From Dehalococcoidia bacterium (GTDB lineage: Bacteria; Chloroflexota; Dehalococcoidia; UBA2979): DNA of 64,000 nucleotides. Below the pieces are notes generated by a model that saw nothing but the letters and a program-made list of their open reading frames with translations, made no database searches and had not been told where the DNA came from. The first letter of the stretch is position 1. Every line of letters starts with the position of its first letter. Of this stretch, positions 29,380 through 37,701 are shown piece after piece. The position numbers were made by a program, and so were the translations under genes. The stretch is from positions 1-64,000 of the forward strand of contig JANQNP010000018.1 in the NCBI GenBank assembly GCA_028279505.1, given 5' to 3'.

Positions 29380-29946
29380 GTGACGGTAGACATCCGTCCG
29401 TTGACGCCCGACCGCTGGGACGACTTCGAGGCGCTGTTCGGTCCCGATGGTGCGGTCTACGGGTGCTGGTGCATGTACCTCCGGCTCCCGCTGCGCGAGC
29501 TCGACGCCAACGGCAACGCCGGGAACCGACGCGCGATGCGGCAGATCGTCGACGACCGAGTGCCGGGGCTGCTCGCCTACGAGGACGGTCGCGCCGTCGG
29601 TTGGGTGTCGGTTGCACCGCGCGAGGAGTTCGGTCGCCTGAACCGCTCCCGGATCACCCGCCGCGTCGACGACCAACCCGCCTGGGGCATCACCTGCTTT
29701 TCCATCGACCCGGCCGCGCGGGGTCACGGAGTCGCGACGGCGCTGCTCGACGCAGCGGTTGGGCACGCCGCCGATCGAGGAGCGACGCTCATCGAGGGCT
29801 ACCCGGTCGACACGAGCGCCGGCCCCATCTCCGAGGGCGCGGCTTTCCACGGGACGGCGGCGATGTTCGCGGCGGCGGGGTTCGAGGAGGTCCTCCGGCG
29901 CAACGACTCGCGCCCGATCATGCGGCGCCACGTGGTCGCGAGTTAG
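29380..29946 (+). CDS. GNAT-family N-acetyltransferase
   Basis: A 188-aa protein starting at GTG 29380 (VTVDIRPLTPDRWDD) immediately after the crotonase stop. The motif A region FSIDPAARGHGVATALLDAAV binds acetyl-CoA, and the late block GTAAMFAAAGFEEV is typical of the GNAT group with a YGCWCMYLRLP N-terminal motif. Substrate unknown. Probably cotranscribed with the crotonase gene. Confidence 0.85.
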   Translation: MTVDIRPLTPDRWDDFEALFGPDGAVYGCWCMYLRLPLRELDANGNAGNRRAMRQIVDDRVPGLLAYEDGRAVGWVSVAPREEFGRLNRSRITRRVDDQPAWGITCFSIDPAARGHGVATALLDAAVGHAADRGATLIEGYPVDTSAGPISEGAAFHGTAAMFAAAGFEEVLRRNDSRPIMRRHVVAS

Positions 29947-29976
29947 CAGGCCAGCGCTGGGCACGGCACGGCTCGC

Positions 29977-32406
29977 CTAGGCCCGGAGTTCAGCCCCGAA
30001 CTGCTTCTGGAGCCGCTTCAGGATCTTGCCCTGCTCGCGGTCGGCATCCTCCTGCGTGAGCGTGCGGTTCGGCGCCTGGTATCGCACCGAGATCGCCACC
30101 GATTTCTTGCCCTCGGGAAGCTGTTCACCGCGGTAGATGTCGAACGGCTGCGCGCTCGCGACGAGCGGCGAGCCCTCGAAGGCCGCGCGCACCACCCCGG
30201 CGGGCACCTCGTCGTTGAGGACCACCGCCACGTCCTGCTCCACCGCCGGGAAGCGCGGCACCGAGGCGACGAGCTTCTGCTCCGGCGCGCGCGCCATCAC
30301 CTTCGCCAGATCCACCTCGAAGAGCGCGACGGGTTGCTCGATCTCGAACTGGGCGAGGACCTCCGGGTGCATCTCGCCGAGCACCCCGACCTCCTCACCA
30401 TCGATCGAGAGCCGCGCGACACGGCCAGGCATCATTCCGAACTCGTGGCCGGCCTCATAGCTGAATTCAAGATCCAGGGCATGAACCGCTTCGTCGAGCG
30501 CGCCCTTCGCGTCGTAGAAGTCGAGCGCGCGGTCGGTCGGCCGGCCCCAGCGGTCGACGTCGAACCCAGAGAGGGCTCCCACGACGTAGTCGCGCTCCTC
30601 CGGCTGCGGCTCGCCGTCGCGTGGCAGGTAGACCCGCGCCGCCTCGAAGACCGCGATCTCGGGCGCACCGCCGCGGATGTTCCGGTCGATCACCTCAAGC
30701 AGCGAATGGCGCAGCGTCGGGCGCATCACCTCGCGGTCGGAGGACATCGTGTTCTCGAGTCGCAGGGGACGGATGATCGCCAAATCTTCGGCCGGCATCA
30801 CCCGTGCCAGCATCTCATCAGTCGTCAGCGAGTAGGTGATGACCTCCTGCCAGCCCGCATCGACCATCGCGTCGCGGACGCGGTCGCGGAACGTCCGCAG
30901 CGGCACGGGCTCCCACGCCGGCGTCCGACCTCGGATGGTCGTCCCCGGCAGGCGGTCGTAGCCAGCGAGGCGCACCACCTCCTCCGCAAGGTCGTCGGGG
31001 ATCGAGATGTCGGTCCGCCACCACGGCGCGCGAACGCGGAACGCGCCCTCCGCGTCACCGCCGTCGGTCGCAAGTACCTCGAAACCGAGGGTCTGGAAGA
31101 TCTGTTCGACCTCCGCACCCGGCACGTGGAACCCGATCACGGTGTCGAGTCGCGAGCGGGTGATCTCCACCTCGGGAGACACGTGGGTCGCGGGATAGGT
31201 GTCGACGACGCCCGAGCGCGCCGCGCCGCCACACACCTCGACGAAGAGCTTGGTCGCCCGCCGCGCCGCGCGCTCCGCCAGCCCAGGCGACAACCCTCGC
31301 TCGAAGCGCGACGACGCCTCCGACCGCAGCGCAAGTCGCGTCGAGGTGCGTCGAATATTCACCGGATCGAAGCGCGCCGCCTCGAGAAGCACCGTCGTCG
31401 TTGCCTCGGACACCTCGGTCGCCTCACCACCCATCACCCCGGCGAGCGCGATCGGCCCGCTCTCGTCGGTGATCAGCAGCGTCTCTGGCGTCAGCTCCCG
31501 GTCGACGCCGTCCAATGTCCGCAGCGTCTCGCCCTCGCGCGCGGTCCGAACGATCACGGTGGTCTGCACCGTGTCCAGGTCGAAGGCGTGGAGCGGCTGC
31601 CCCATCTCGAACATCACGAAGTTGGTGATGTCGACGACGTTGTTGATCGGTCTCTGACCCGCGGCGATCAACTTCTCCTGCAGCCACGCCGGCGACGGCC
31701 CGACGGTGATGTCGTCGATCACCGTCGCCACGTACCGAGCGCACAGCGCCGGGTCAGCGATCTCGACCGCAATCGCGTCAGCCGCCGGCTCCCCAGCCTC
31801 CGCGTAGGTGAGGTCAGGTTCCCGCACCTCGGTGCCGACGATCGCGGCGACCTCTCGGGCGATGCCGAGCATCGACATCATGTCCGCGCGGTTCGGCCAG
31901 ACATGGACGTCGAGGACAACGTCGCCGAGGTAGTCAGCCAGCGGAGTGCCGATCGGAGCATCCGAGGGCAGCTCGATGATGCCCTCGTGCGCCTCGGAGA
32001 TGCCGAGCTCGGCTTCGGAGAGGACCATTCCGGCGGACTCGACGCCGCGGATCTTTGACGCTTTCAGCTTCAGGCGCTTGCCGTTGCGTGGGTTCGTGAG
32101 CTCGGCGCCCTCGCGGCCGAAGGCGATGCGTTGGCCCTCGGCGAGGTTCGGCGCGCCGCAGACGACGCGCTGCGGCTCGGCGCCGCCGTAGTTCACCGTC
32201 GCGAGCCGGAGCCGGTCCGCGTCCGGGTGCGGCTCGACCTTCAGCACCTCGCCGACGGTGACCAGCTCGCGGTCCCAGTCGCCGCCGATGCGCTCGATGC
32301 CGTCGACCTCGGCGCTCGCCATCGTCAGCTGCTGCGCAAACGCCTCCACGTCGAGGTCTTCAGGCAGATCGACGTAGTCACGGAGCCATTTGAGCGAGAC
32401 GAGCAC
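29977..32406 (-). CDS. pheT: Phenylalanyl-tRNA synthetase beta subunit
   Basis: An 809-aa beta chain of the alpha2-beta2 synthetase. It has the N-terminal EMAP/OB domain (VGEVLKVEPHPDADRLRLA), the B3/B4 editing domain, the B5 domain (EVEITRSRLDTVIG), a catalytic-like module and a C-terminal ferredoxin-fold anticodon-binding domain (VSVRYQAPNRTLTQED is nearly present as ISVRYQAPNRTLTQED). The length is normal. The alpha-subunit gene is not adjacent but at 37702-38724 on the same strand, about 5.3 kb upstream, which is unusual. Confidence 0.97.
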   Translation of the reverse strand: MLVSLKWLRDYVDLPEDLDVEAFAQQLTMASAEVDGIERIGGDWDRELVTVGEVLKVEPHPDADRLRLATVNYGGAEPQRVVCGAPNLAEGQRIAFGREGAELTNPRNGKRLKLKASKIRGVESAGMVLSEAELGISEAHEGIIELPSDAPIGTPLADYLGDVVLDVHVWPNRADMMSMLGIAREVAAIVGTEVREPDLTYAEAGEPAADAIAVEIADPALCARYVATVIDDITVGPSPAWLQEKLIAAGQRPINNVVDITNFVMFEMGQPLHAFDLDTVQTTVIVRTAREGETLRTLDGVDRELTPETLLITDESGPIALAGVMGGEATEVSEATTTVLLEAARFDPVNIRRTSTRLALRSEASSRFERGLSPGLAERAARRATKLFVEVCGGAARSGVVDTYPATHVSPEVEITRSRLDTVIGFHVPGAEVEQIFQTLGFEVLATDGGDAEGAFRVRAPWWRTDISIPDDLAEEVVRLAGYDRLPGTTIRGRTPAWEPVPLRTFRDRVRDAMVDAGWQEVITYSLTTDEMLARVMPAEDLAIIRPLRLENTMSSDREVMRPTLRHSLLEVIDRNIRGGAPEIAVFEAARVYLPRDGEPQPEERDYVVGALSGFDVDRWGRPTDRALDFYDAKGALDEAVHALDLEFSYEAGHEFGMMPGRVARLSIDGEEVGVLGEMHPEVLAQFEIEQPVALFEVDLAKVMARAPEQKLVASVPRFPAVEQDVAVVLNDEVPAGVVRAAFEGSPLVASAQPFDIYRGEQLPEGKKSVAISVRYQAPNRTLTQEDADREQGKILKRLQKQFGAELRA

Positions 32407-32573
32407 GGTGTTCCTCGGGGCTATACACGCGGGAAACGTTCAGTCTGCCGCGTCCGGTGATACGGGGCCAGCGCGCCTTCGGCGCTCTTCGTGTCTGTCA
32501 AGCCGCCGTCCTTATAGGGCGGGAACTGCCAAGCGCGGTCGGGCGGTCGACGGGACGCTTCGTGAATAGCGGG

Positions 32574-34130
32574 CTATTGGCTCTGGACCACGAGGCCGTC
32601 GGTTCGCGTGGTGGAGTCCGCGCTGGTGAGGGCGGAGATGTCGGGGCGGGGGCGGGCGAGGAGCGGGTCGGCGGCGAATGCGGCCTCGAGTGCCATCGCC
32701 GCGTCGAGGAGGACGGGCTCGCCGAAGGCGCGGCCGATGACCTGCACGCCGAACGGCATGCCGGCCTCGTCGAGGCCGCAGGGCAGCGCGACGACCGGGT
32801 GCCCAACCACCGTGAGCGAGGCGGTGAGCGCGAGCCAGGCCATGTAGTTCTCGACCGGATGGCCGTCGATCGTCTGCGGGTTGAGGTGCTTCCACGGGAA
32901 CGGAGAGACGCTGACGCCGGGGGCGATTACGAGGTCATAGTCCTCGAAGATGTCGGCGAAGGCCTGGTAGAGACGCATCTGCGTGCGGCGTGCGCGCGCG
33001 ATGTCTGCCATCGAGGTCTGCAGCGCCGAGTCGTAGGTCGCGCGGACGTTGGGGTTGAAGCCGTCGTCCCAGTCCGCAGCTTCCTCGGCGTACTGGGTGA
33101 CGAAGACGTCCCGGCGGAGGTGCCAGTCGACGTCGGGGGCCTCGGTCAGATCGATGGGGTGGGGATCCATTCTCAGAACATGAGGTTTTACATGAGTCAT
33201 GTTCCGCTCGAAGGTGCGGCGGATGGAGTCGGAGACGAGGACGCCGCCGAGGTCGGGGGTGATGGCGACGCGGAGGGTGGCGAGGGCCTCGGTGGGGTCG
33301 GAGGAGGCCGCCCCGTCTTGGGCGGGGCGGGCACGGAGGGATGCGGCATCGAGGGGGAAGGCCATGGGATCGTGGCGGGTGCGGGGCGTGCGCTCGGCGA
33401 TAGCGGAGAGGAGGAGCGCGGCGTCGGCGACGGTGCGGCCGATCGGGCCCTGGACGCTGTAGTTGGTCTGGGTGATGGTGCGCTGCTCGTTGGGGACGAC
33501 GCCGGGGGTGGCGCGGATGCCGACGACGCCGCTGTAGCAGGCGGGGATGCGGAGACTGCCGCCGTGGTCGGATCCGGTGGCGAGCGGTGCCATGCCGGTG
33601 GCGACGGCGACGGAGGAGCCGCCGGAGGAGCCTCCGCAGGTGAGGTCGACGTTGAAGGGGTTGCCGGTGGCGCCGAAGAGGCGGTTGACGGTGTTGGCGC
33701 CGATGGAGCGCTCGGGGACGTTGGTCTTGCCGATGACGATGCCGCCGGCGGCGCGGACGCGCTCGACGATGCCGTCGTCCTCGGTGGGGACGTTGTCAGC
33801 GAAGTCGGGGCTGCCGTAGGTGGTGCGAATGCCCTCGGTGGCCTGGATGTCCTTGATCGCGACGGGGAGGCCGTGGAGCGGGCCCAAGGGGTCGCCCGCA
33901 GTGACGGCTGCCTCGGCGGCGCGCGCCTCGGTGCGGGCGCGGTCGAAGGCGCGGGTGATCATGGCGTTGAGGGCGGGGTCGACGAGTTCGATGCGCTCGA
34001 TGCAGGACTCGAGCAGCTCGACGGGGGAGAGCTCACCGGCGCCGATCAGGCGGCGGGCTTCGACCGCGTCGAGGTCTGCCGGCTCGGTCACAAGCGCCTC
34101 CAGGATTGCCGCAGCTCGGGGCGGGGTCAT
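32574..34130 (-). CDS. Amidase signature family protein
   Basis: A 518-aa serine amidase. The Ser-cisSer-Lys triad is visible: the Lys in VAIKDIQ, the glycine-serine core CGGSSGGSSVAVATGMAPLA, and the nucleophile region GSDHGGSLRIPA. The family includes GatA, nicotinamidases and aryl-acylamidases. GatA itself is unlikely because no gatC or gatB is near and the C-terminus differs. The cellular substrate is unknown. It lies between pheT and a divergent SDR gene. Confidence 0.9.
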   Translation of the reverse strand: MTPPRAAAILEALVTEPADLDAVEARRLIGAGELSPVELLESCIERIELVDPALNAMITRAFDRARTEARAAEAAVTAGDPLGPLHGLPVAIKDIQATEGIRTTYGSPDFADNVPTEDDGIVERVRAAGGIVIGKTNVPERSIGANTVNRLFGATGNPFNVDLTCGGSSGGSSVAVATGMAPLATGSDHGGSLRIPACYSGVVGIRATPGVVPNEQRTITQTNYSVQGPIGRTVADAALLLSAIAERTPRTRHDPMAFPLDAASLRARPAQDGAASSDPTEALATLRVAITPDLGGVLVSDSIRRTFERNMTHVKPHVLRMDPHPIDLTEAPDVDWHLRRDVFVTQYAEEAADWDDGFNPNVRATYDSALQTSMADIARARRTQMRLYQAFADIFEDYDLVIAPGVSVSPFPWKHLNPQTIDGHPVENYMAWLALTASLTVVGHPVVALPCGLDEAGMPFGVQVIGRAFGEPVLLDAAMALEAAFAADPLLARPRPDISALTSADSTTRTDGLVVQSQ

Positions 34131-34227
34131 GGCCAGGGCCGGGCGCCGCGCCCCCGCATCTTCTTCGCGGTGGAGCTAGCCTAAGGAGCGGAGTCTCAGC
34201 CGCATACAGCTAGCCAGCTAGAACGCA

Positions 34228-35079
34228 GTGCCGATGGCGAAGTCCGTAGTCCTGACAGGCGGCGCGACCGGGATCGGCGCAGCGACGGTCGACCGGCTGG
34301 TCGATCAGGGACACCGGGTGACGGTGCTCGACGTCACCGAGCCTGGCGACGGGTTGGGCGACGGGTCACGGGTCGAGTTCATCCGCTGCGACCTCGGCGA
34401 TCCGGCGTCGATCGACGGGGCGCTCGCGGAGCTGCCCGACGAGTTCGATGCGCTGGTGAACGTGGCAGGGATCGCGACGGCCGAGCCGATCGCGCTGGTG
34501 GTGGCGGTGAACTTCCTCGGGCTACGGCAGATCAGCGAGGCGCTGGCGCCGCGGATCGCCTCGGGCGGGACGATCGTGAACGTGGCGTCGAGCGCAGGGC
34601 GCGACTGGCGGGAGAACGCGGAGCTGGTGCGGTCGTTGCTCGAGACGCCGGACTTCGCGAGCGGGCTGGCCTGGCTCGACGGGCACGAGTCGGAGTGGCG
34701 CGACAATCCGTACAAATTCTCGAAGCAGGCGGCGGCGGCGTACACGTACCGCGCGGCCGGGCTGCACCTGGAGCACGGCGTGCGGGTGAACTGCGTGAAC
34801 CCGGGCGCGGTCGAGACGCGGCTGACGCCGGAGTTCCGCGATCTGATCGGCTCGGACACCTACGACTGGATCGGCGAGCAGCTGGGCCGGACCGGCACGC
34901 CGGACGAGGTGGCCGAAGTGGTGGAGTTCCTCGCGGTCGGCGATTGCCGCTGGCTGAACGGGGTTGAGATCACCGTGGACGGCGGGTATTTCGCCGGGGT
35001 GGTCGACGGGTGGATCGATCCGTCGACGTCGCCTCGCGGCGGCGTGCCGCCGTCGCCGCTTCCTTCGTCCGGCACCTAG
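34228..35079 (+). CDS. Short-chain dehydrogenase/reductase
   Basis: A 283-aa classical SDR. The NAD(P)-binding motif TGGATGIG is at the N-terminus, NVAG follows near residue 78, and the active site has Ser in NVASSAG and the YxxxK motif (YKFSK). The layout, with an extended WRENAELV segment between the serine and the tyrosine, resembles the 3-alpha-hydroxysteroid/coniferyl-alcohol dehydrogenase group. The start is GTG 34228 or ATG 34234. It is divergent from the amidase gene by about 97 bp. Confidence 0.88.
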   Translation: MPMAKSVVLTGGATGIGAATVDRLVDQGHRVTVLDVTEPGDGLGDGSRVEFIRCDLGDPASIDGALAELPDEFDALVNVAGIATAEPIALVVAVNFLGLRQISEALAPRIASGGTIVNVASSAGRDWRENAELVRSLLETPDFASGLAWLDGHESEWRDNPYKFSKQAAAAYTYRAAGLHLEHGVRVNCVNPGAVETRLTPEFRDLIGSDTYDWIGEQLGRTGTPDEVAEVVEFLAVGDCRWLNGVEITVDGGYFAGVVDGWIDPSTSPRGGVPPSPLPSSGT

Positions 35080-35106
35080 GCGAGATCAGCCAGCCCTCCC
35101 GCGTCG

Positions 35107-35607
35107 CTAGGCCTCGGCGATCGCATCCTTCAGGAATTGGAGGGCGCGGGTGGTGAACTCGACCATGTTGTCGGCGCGGTCGTCGAGGCCGGTTTCCTGT
35201 AGTTCGGTTCGCGCGACGGGGCCGGCGACGGCTAAGGCTGTCCGGCCGACGGGGGCGCTGGATCGGCTGCTACCGGTGGGGCCGGCGAGGCCGGATTCGG
35301 CGATGCACCAGTTGGCGCCCAGGCGGTCGCGCATGGATTCGGCGAGGGAGGCGAGCATTTCGGGGGTGGTGCCTCGGTAGTTCTTGTACAAGGCCGGGTC
35401 GGATCCGGCTAGCTGGGTGCGCGAGGCGAGGGTGTATACGACGCCTCCGCCGGCGTAGTACCTCGATGCGCCGGGAACGGCGAGGAGGGCGGCTGAGATC
35501 AGGCCGCCGGCGCTGCTTTCGGCGACGGCTACTTTCTCGCCTCGGGTGGTGAGGAGGGTGGCGATTTCGTCCGCTAGCGCGGACTGAGCTGGGGTGAGGA
35601 AGGACAT
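35107..35607 (-). CDS. pncC: CinA C-terminal domain protein (nicotinamide-nucleotide amidase type)
   Basis: A 166-aa stand-alone CinA-C domain; PncC enzymes deamidate NMN to nicotinate mononucleotide in pyridine nucleotide recycling. The family block is VAVAESSAGGLISAALL (most members have ESCTGG), followed by YYAGGGVVYT and the SGLAGPTG motif. ATG 35607 (MSFLTPAQSAL) is the natural start; the frame remains open to 36129, but that part translates interspersed repeats. A short GCGAAGCGAAGCG stretch precedes the start. Confidence 0.87.
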   Translation of the reverse strand: MSFLTPAQSALADEIATLLTTRGEKVAVAESSAGGLISAALLAVPGASRYYAGGGVVYTLASRTQLAGSDPALYKNYRGTTPEMLASLAESMRDRLGANWCIAESGLAGPTGSSRSSAPVGRTALAVAGPVARTELQETGLDDRADNMVEFTTRALQFLKDAIAEA

Positions 35608-35638
35608 TGCGCTTCGCTTCGCTGGTTTGACCGTGCCG

Positions 35639-35850
35639 GTTGGCGGGAATCGTAGCCGGTTCGCCGCGGCGTCGCTGAGCGAGGTGAGACTTCGGGGCTT
35701 CGAGGTCGGCGGCTTGGCTGATTCGCTGCGAGCGATCCTCAGAAGTCGATCGTTCGTCGGGGGCACTCGCCCCCGACACCCCCGCCGGGGGACGGAACGC
35801 GTCCCCCGGACCCCCTCCGAAGCCGAGGGCCTTACGCCGGTTCGGGCGGG
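35639..35850. repeat. Interspersed twin-hairpin repeat, copy A
   Basis: Related to copies B and C. The core has two strong hairpins: 35757-35776 (arms TCGGGGGC/GCCCCCGA, loop ACTC) and 35785-35809 (arms CCGGGGGAC/GTCCCCCGG, loop GGAACGC). Shared flanking text such as CGAGGTCGGCGGCTTGGC lies on the left, and CCCCCTCCGAAGCCGAG on the right. It lies directly upstream of pncC. No protein is encoded convincingly, though it keeps open frames. Confidence 0.8.
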
Positions 35851-35867
35851 CTGTGAGGGTGTTGGGG

Positions 35868-36172
35868 TTGCGGCGAATCGTAGCGGGTTCGCTGGCGCGG
35901 TGCGCTGAGGGTTGAGATTGAGGCGTTTCGAGGTCGGCGGCTTGGCCGGTTCGCTGCGAGCGGCTGCTGAGGACGATCGTTCGTCGGGGGCACTCGCCCC
36001 CGACACCCCCGCCGGGGGACGGAACGCGTCCCCCGGACCCCCTCCGAAGCCGAGATCGCTCTGCCGGTTCGAGCCAAGGGTCGCGGCAGAATGGTTTGCT
36101 GGCGTTCTAGGCTGGCACTGAGTCTGCACTGGGCGTCCTGAACGAGTGGTTTCCGGTACCGCTAGGCGTGCT
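35868..36172. repeat. Interspersed twin-hairpin repeat, copy B (full length)
   Basis: Tandem with copy A in the same orientation. Hairpins are at 35984-36003 and 36012-36036, with sequences identical to copy A. It extends further right than A, through GCACTGAGTCTGC (about 36115) to TTCCGGTACCGCTAGGCG (36151-36168), a tail shared with copy C. No gene is visible in 36173-36369, which ends with the yajQ 3' hairpin. Confidence 0.8.
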
Positions 36173-36349
36173 TCGTCGGGCGGGAGGGGCGGTCGGATCG
36201 GGTGGAGGGGCAGTCGATTGAGGTGGTGATGCTCTGAGGTAACAGGGGCCGCAGCGCGAGGCCCGGATAGGCGGCGGTCGTCGACACAGCGAGACGGGCG
36301 GCGACGAGGGGTGGCGAGGCACTGAGGGGGTGCGCGGACGCCGCGAAGC

Positions 36350-36371
36350 GTCCTAGGGGAGCCGAAGGCTC
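36350..36371 (-). terminator. UUCG-loop hairpin overlapping the yajQ stop
   Basis: On the minus strand the stop TGA runs into GAGCC-TTCG-GCTC, a stem with a C(UUCG)G loop. It is followed by CCCTAGGACGCTTCGCG. The same arrangement follows lepA and pheS. It is likely a 3'-end stabilising or terminating element; there is no U-tract. Confidence 0.5.
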
Positions 36372-36870
36372 AGCGGTAGTTGCCGAAGTTGAGGTGCATG
36401 CCCCAGTCCTCGTTGCGGAGGGCGGCGATGACTTGTTGGAGGTCGTCTCGTTTGGGGGCGGAGACTCGGACGGTGTCGTTCTGGATCTGGGATTGGACCT
36501 TCTTGATCTTCATGTCCTTGATGAACTTGTTGATTTTGCGGCCGGTGTCGCTGTCGATGGCTTGGACGAGGGTGATGGTTTGGCGGGTAGTGGCGCCGGA
36601 GGCTTCTTCGGGTTCGGCGCGGTTCATGTTTTCGACGGGGACTTTGCGGGCGACGAATTTGCTGAGCATGACTGACCAGATCTGGTCGAGGTGGAACTGT
36701 TCCTGGGTGTGAACGGTGATGGTGCCGGCGTCGCGGTCGAAGTCGATGTCGGCTTTGACGCCTTTGAAGTCATAGCGGTTGCCGATTTCTCGGCGGGCCT
36801 GGTTGAGGGCGTTGTCGACCTCTTGGAGGTCGCAGCCTGTGGTGATGTCAAAAGATTCGGTCTTTGCCAT
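36370..36870 (-). CDS. yajQ: YajQ-family nucleotide-binding protein
   Basis: A 166-aa protein of the YajQ/UPF0234 family. It begins MAKTESFDITTGCDLQEVDN and contains ARREIGNRYDFKG and the conserved KKVQSQIQNDTVRVS. Members bind nucleotides, and some bind cyclic di-GMP. ATG 36870 gives the standard length; the frame is open upstream to 37134 without conserved sequence. It lies among the twin-hairpin repeats between pncC and pheS. Confidence 0.93.
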   Translation of the reverse strand: MAKTESFDITTGCDLQEVDNALNQARREIGNRYDFKGVKADIDFDRDAGTITVHTQEQFHLDQIWSVMLSKFVARKVPVENMNRAEPEEASGATTRQTITLVQAIDSDTGRKINKFIKDMKIKKVQSQIQNDTVRVSAPKRDDLQQVIAALRNEDWGMHLNFGNYR

Positions 36871-36907
36871 TGAGTGGTCTCGCTTCGCTGAGAGGGAGGT
36901 GGCTTCG

Positions 36908-37060
36908 CTAGGTTTCGCGGCCGTAGTGCGGGGGTGGCGTGGTGTGGTCGGAAGGGCGGTCTTCCGAGTCGCCTCGGGAGCGGCGGAGCTCTTCGAGGAG
37001 CTGTTCGCGCGTTGGGCGCGCGCGGGGCGCCTCTTTGTCGGCGGGGGGTTCGTTTGGCAT
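36908..37060 (-). CDS. Possible small protein upstream of yajQ
   Basis: A 50-codon ORF (MPNEPPADKEAPRARPTREQ at the start) with a predicted short helix QLLEELRRSR and a disordered tail. It lies 37 bp upstream of yajQ on the same strand. The start context is weak, and its further upstream extension is repeat-derived. It is supported only by composition, position and an open frame, so it may not be real. Confidence 0.35.
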   Translation of the reverse strand: MPNEPPADKEAPRARPTREQLLEELRRSRGDSEDRPSDHTTPPPHYGRET

Positions 37061-37139
37061 CGATCGGTCGCTTCGCTTCGTGATGCGTGGCTTCTCAATC
37101 CTGCCATTGGTTTGGTGGCGGGGCATCCCCTCACTTCGG

Positions 37140-37403
37140 AGCGTTGGCGGTCGGGGTTTCGAGGTCGGCGGCTTGGCTGGTTCGCTTCGAGCGGTCCTCG
37201 GAGGTCGATCGTTCGTCGGGGGCACTCGCCCCCGACACCCCCGCCGGGGGACGCGTTCCGTCCCCCGGACCCCCTCCGAAGCCGAGAGCCTTTCGCCGGT
37301 TCGGGCTAGTCGTTGACGGCTGGGTGGTCTGCTGCGTCCTAGGCCAGCACTGAGTCTGCGCTTTGCGTCTTGGAGCTGTCGCTTCCGGTACCGCTAGGCG
37401 TAC
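37140..37403. repeat. Interspersed twin-hairpin repeat, copy C (second hairpin inverted)
   Basis: Same element as copy B, full length including the tail with TTCCGGTACCGCTAGGCG (37383-37400). The first hairpin is at 37216-37235. The second, at 37244-37268, has loop GCGTTCC, the reverse complement of the loop in A and B, so the whole 25-bp hairpin is in inverted orientation relative to the flanks. The stretch 37404-37687, up to pheS, shows no gene. Confidence 0.8.
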
Positions 37404-37701
37404 GCGGTCGGACGTGAGGGCCGACAAGAACGGAGCCGCGAGGCTGCCACTTGTGCGCGTGATGTGATTTGGCAACTCGACCTGCAACGGAGGCAGGTCT
37501 TCGAGGGACGCGATGCAGTGAGCACATCGGTTGATTGGCTCAGGCCCAACCGGTTGGACTCGGACGGACGGGGGTCCCGGCGCGACCTGCACGGTCGATC
37601 CACTCTCGAGGCGCGCCGGGAGTCGGTCCTACCGCTGAGGCCACGCGAACCGACCGCCGGCGGGCGAGGGGAGGCGGGAAGCGTCGTTGAGAGCCGAAGG
37701 C

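Noticed and set aside
35608..36129. N-terminal extension of pncC
   Set aside because: It translates repeats A and B, producing the same peptide twice; the conserved protein begins at 35607.
35757..37268. CRISPR array
   Set aside because: The repeats are few, irregularly spaced, hundreds of bases apart and self-complementary; there are no uniform spacers or cas operon, and the SinR-like gene at 60807 is not near them.
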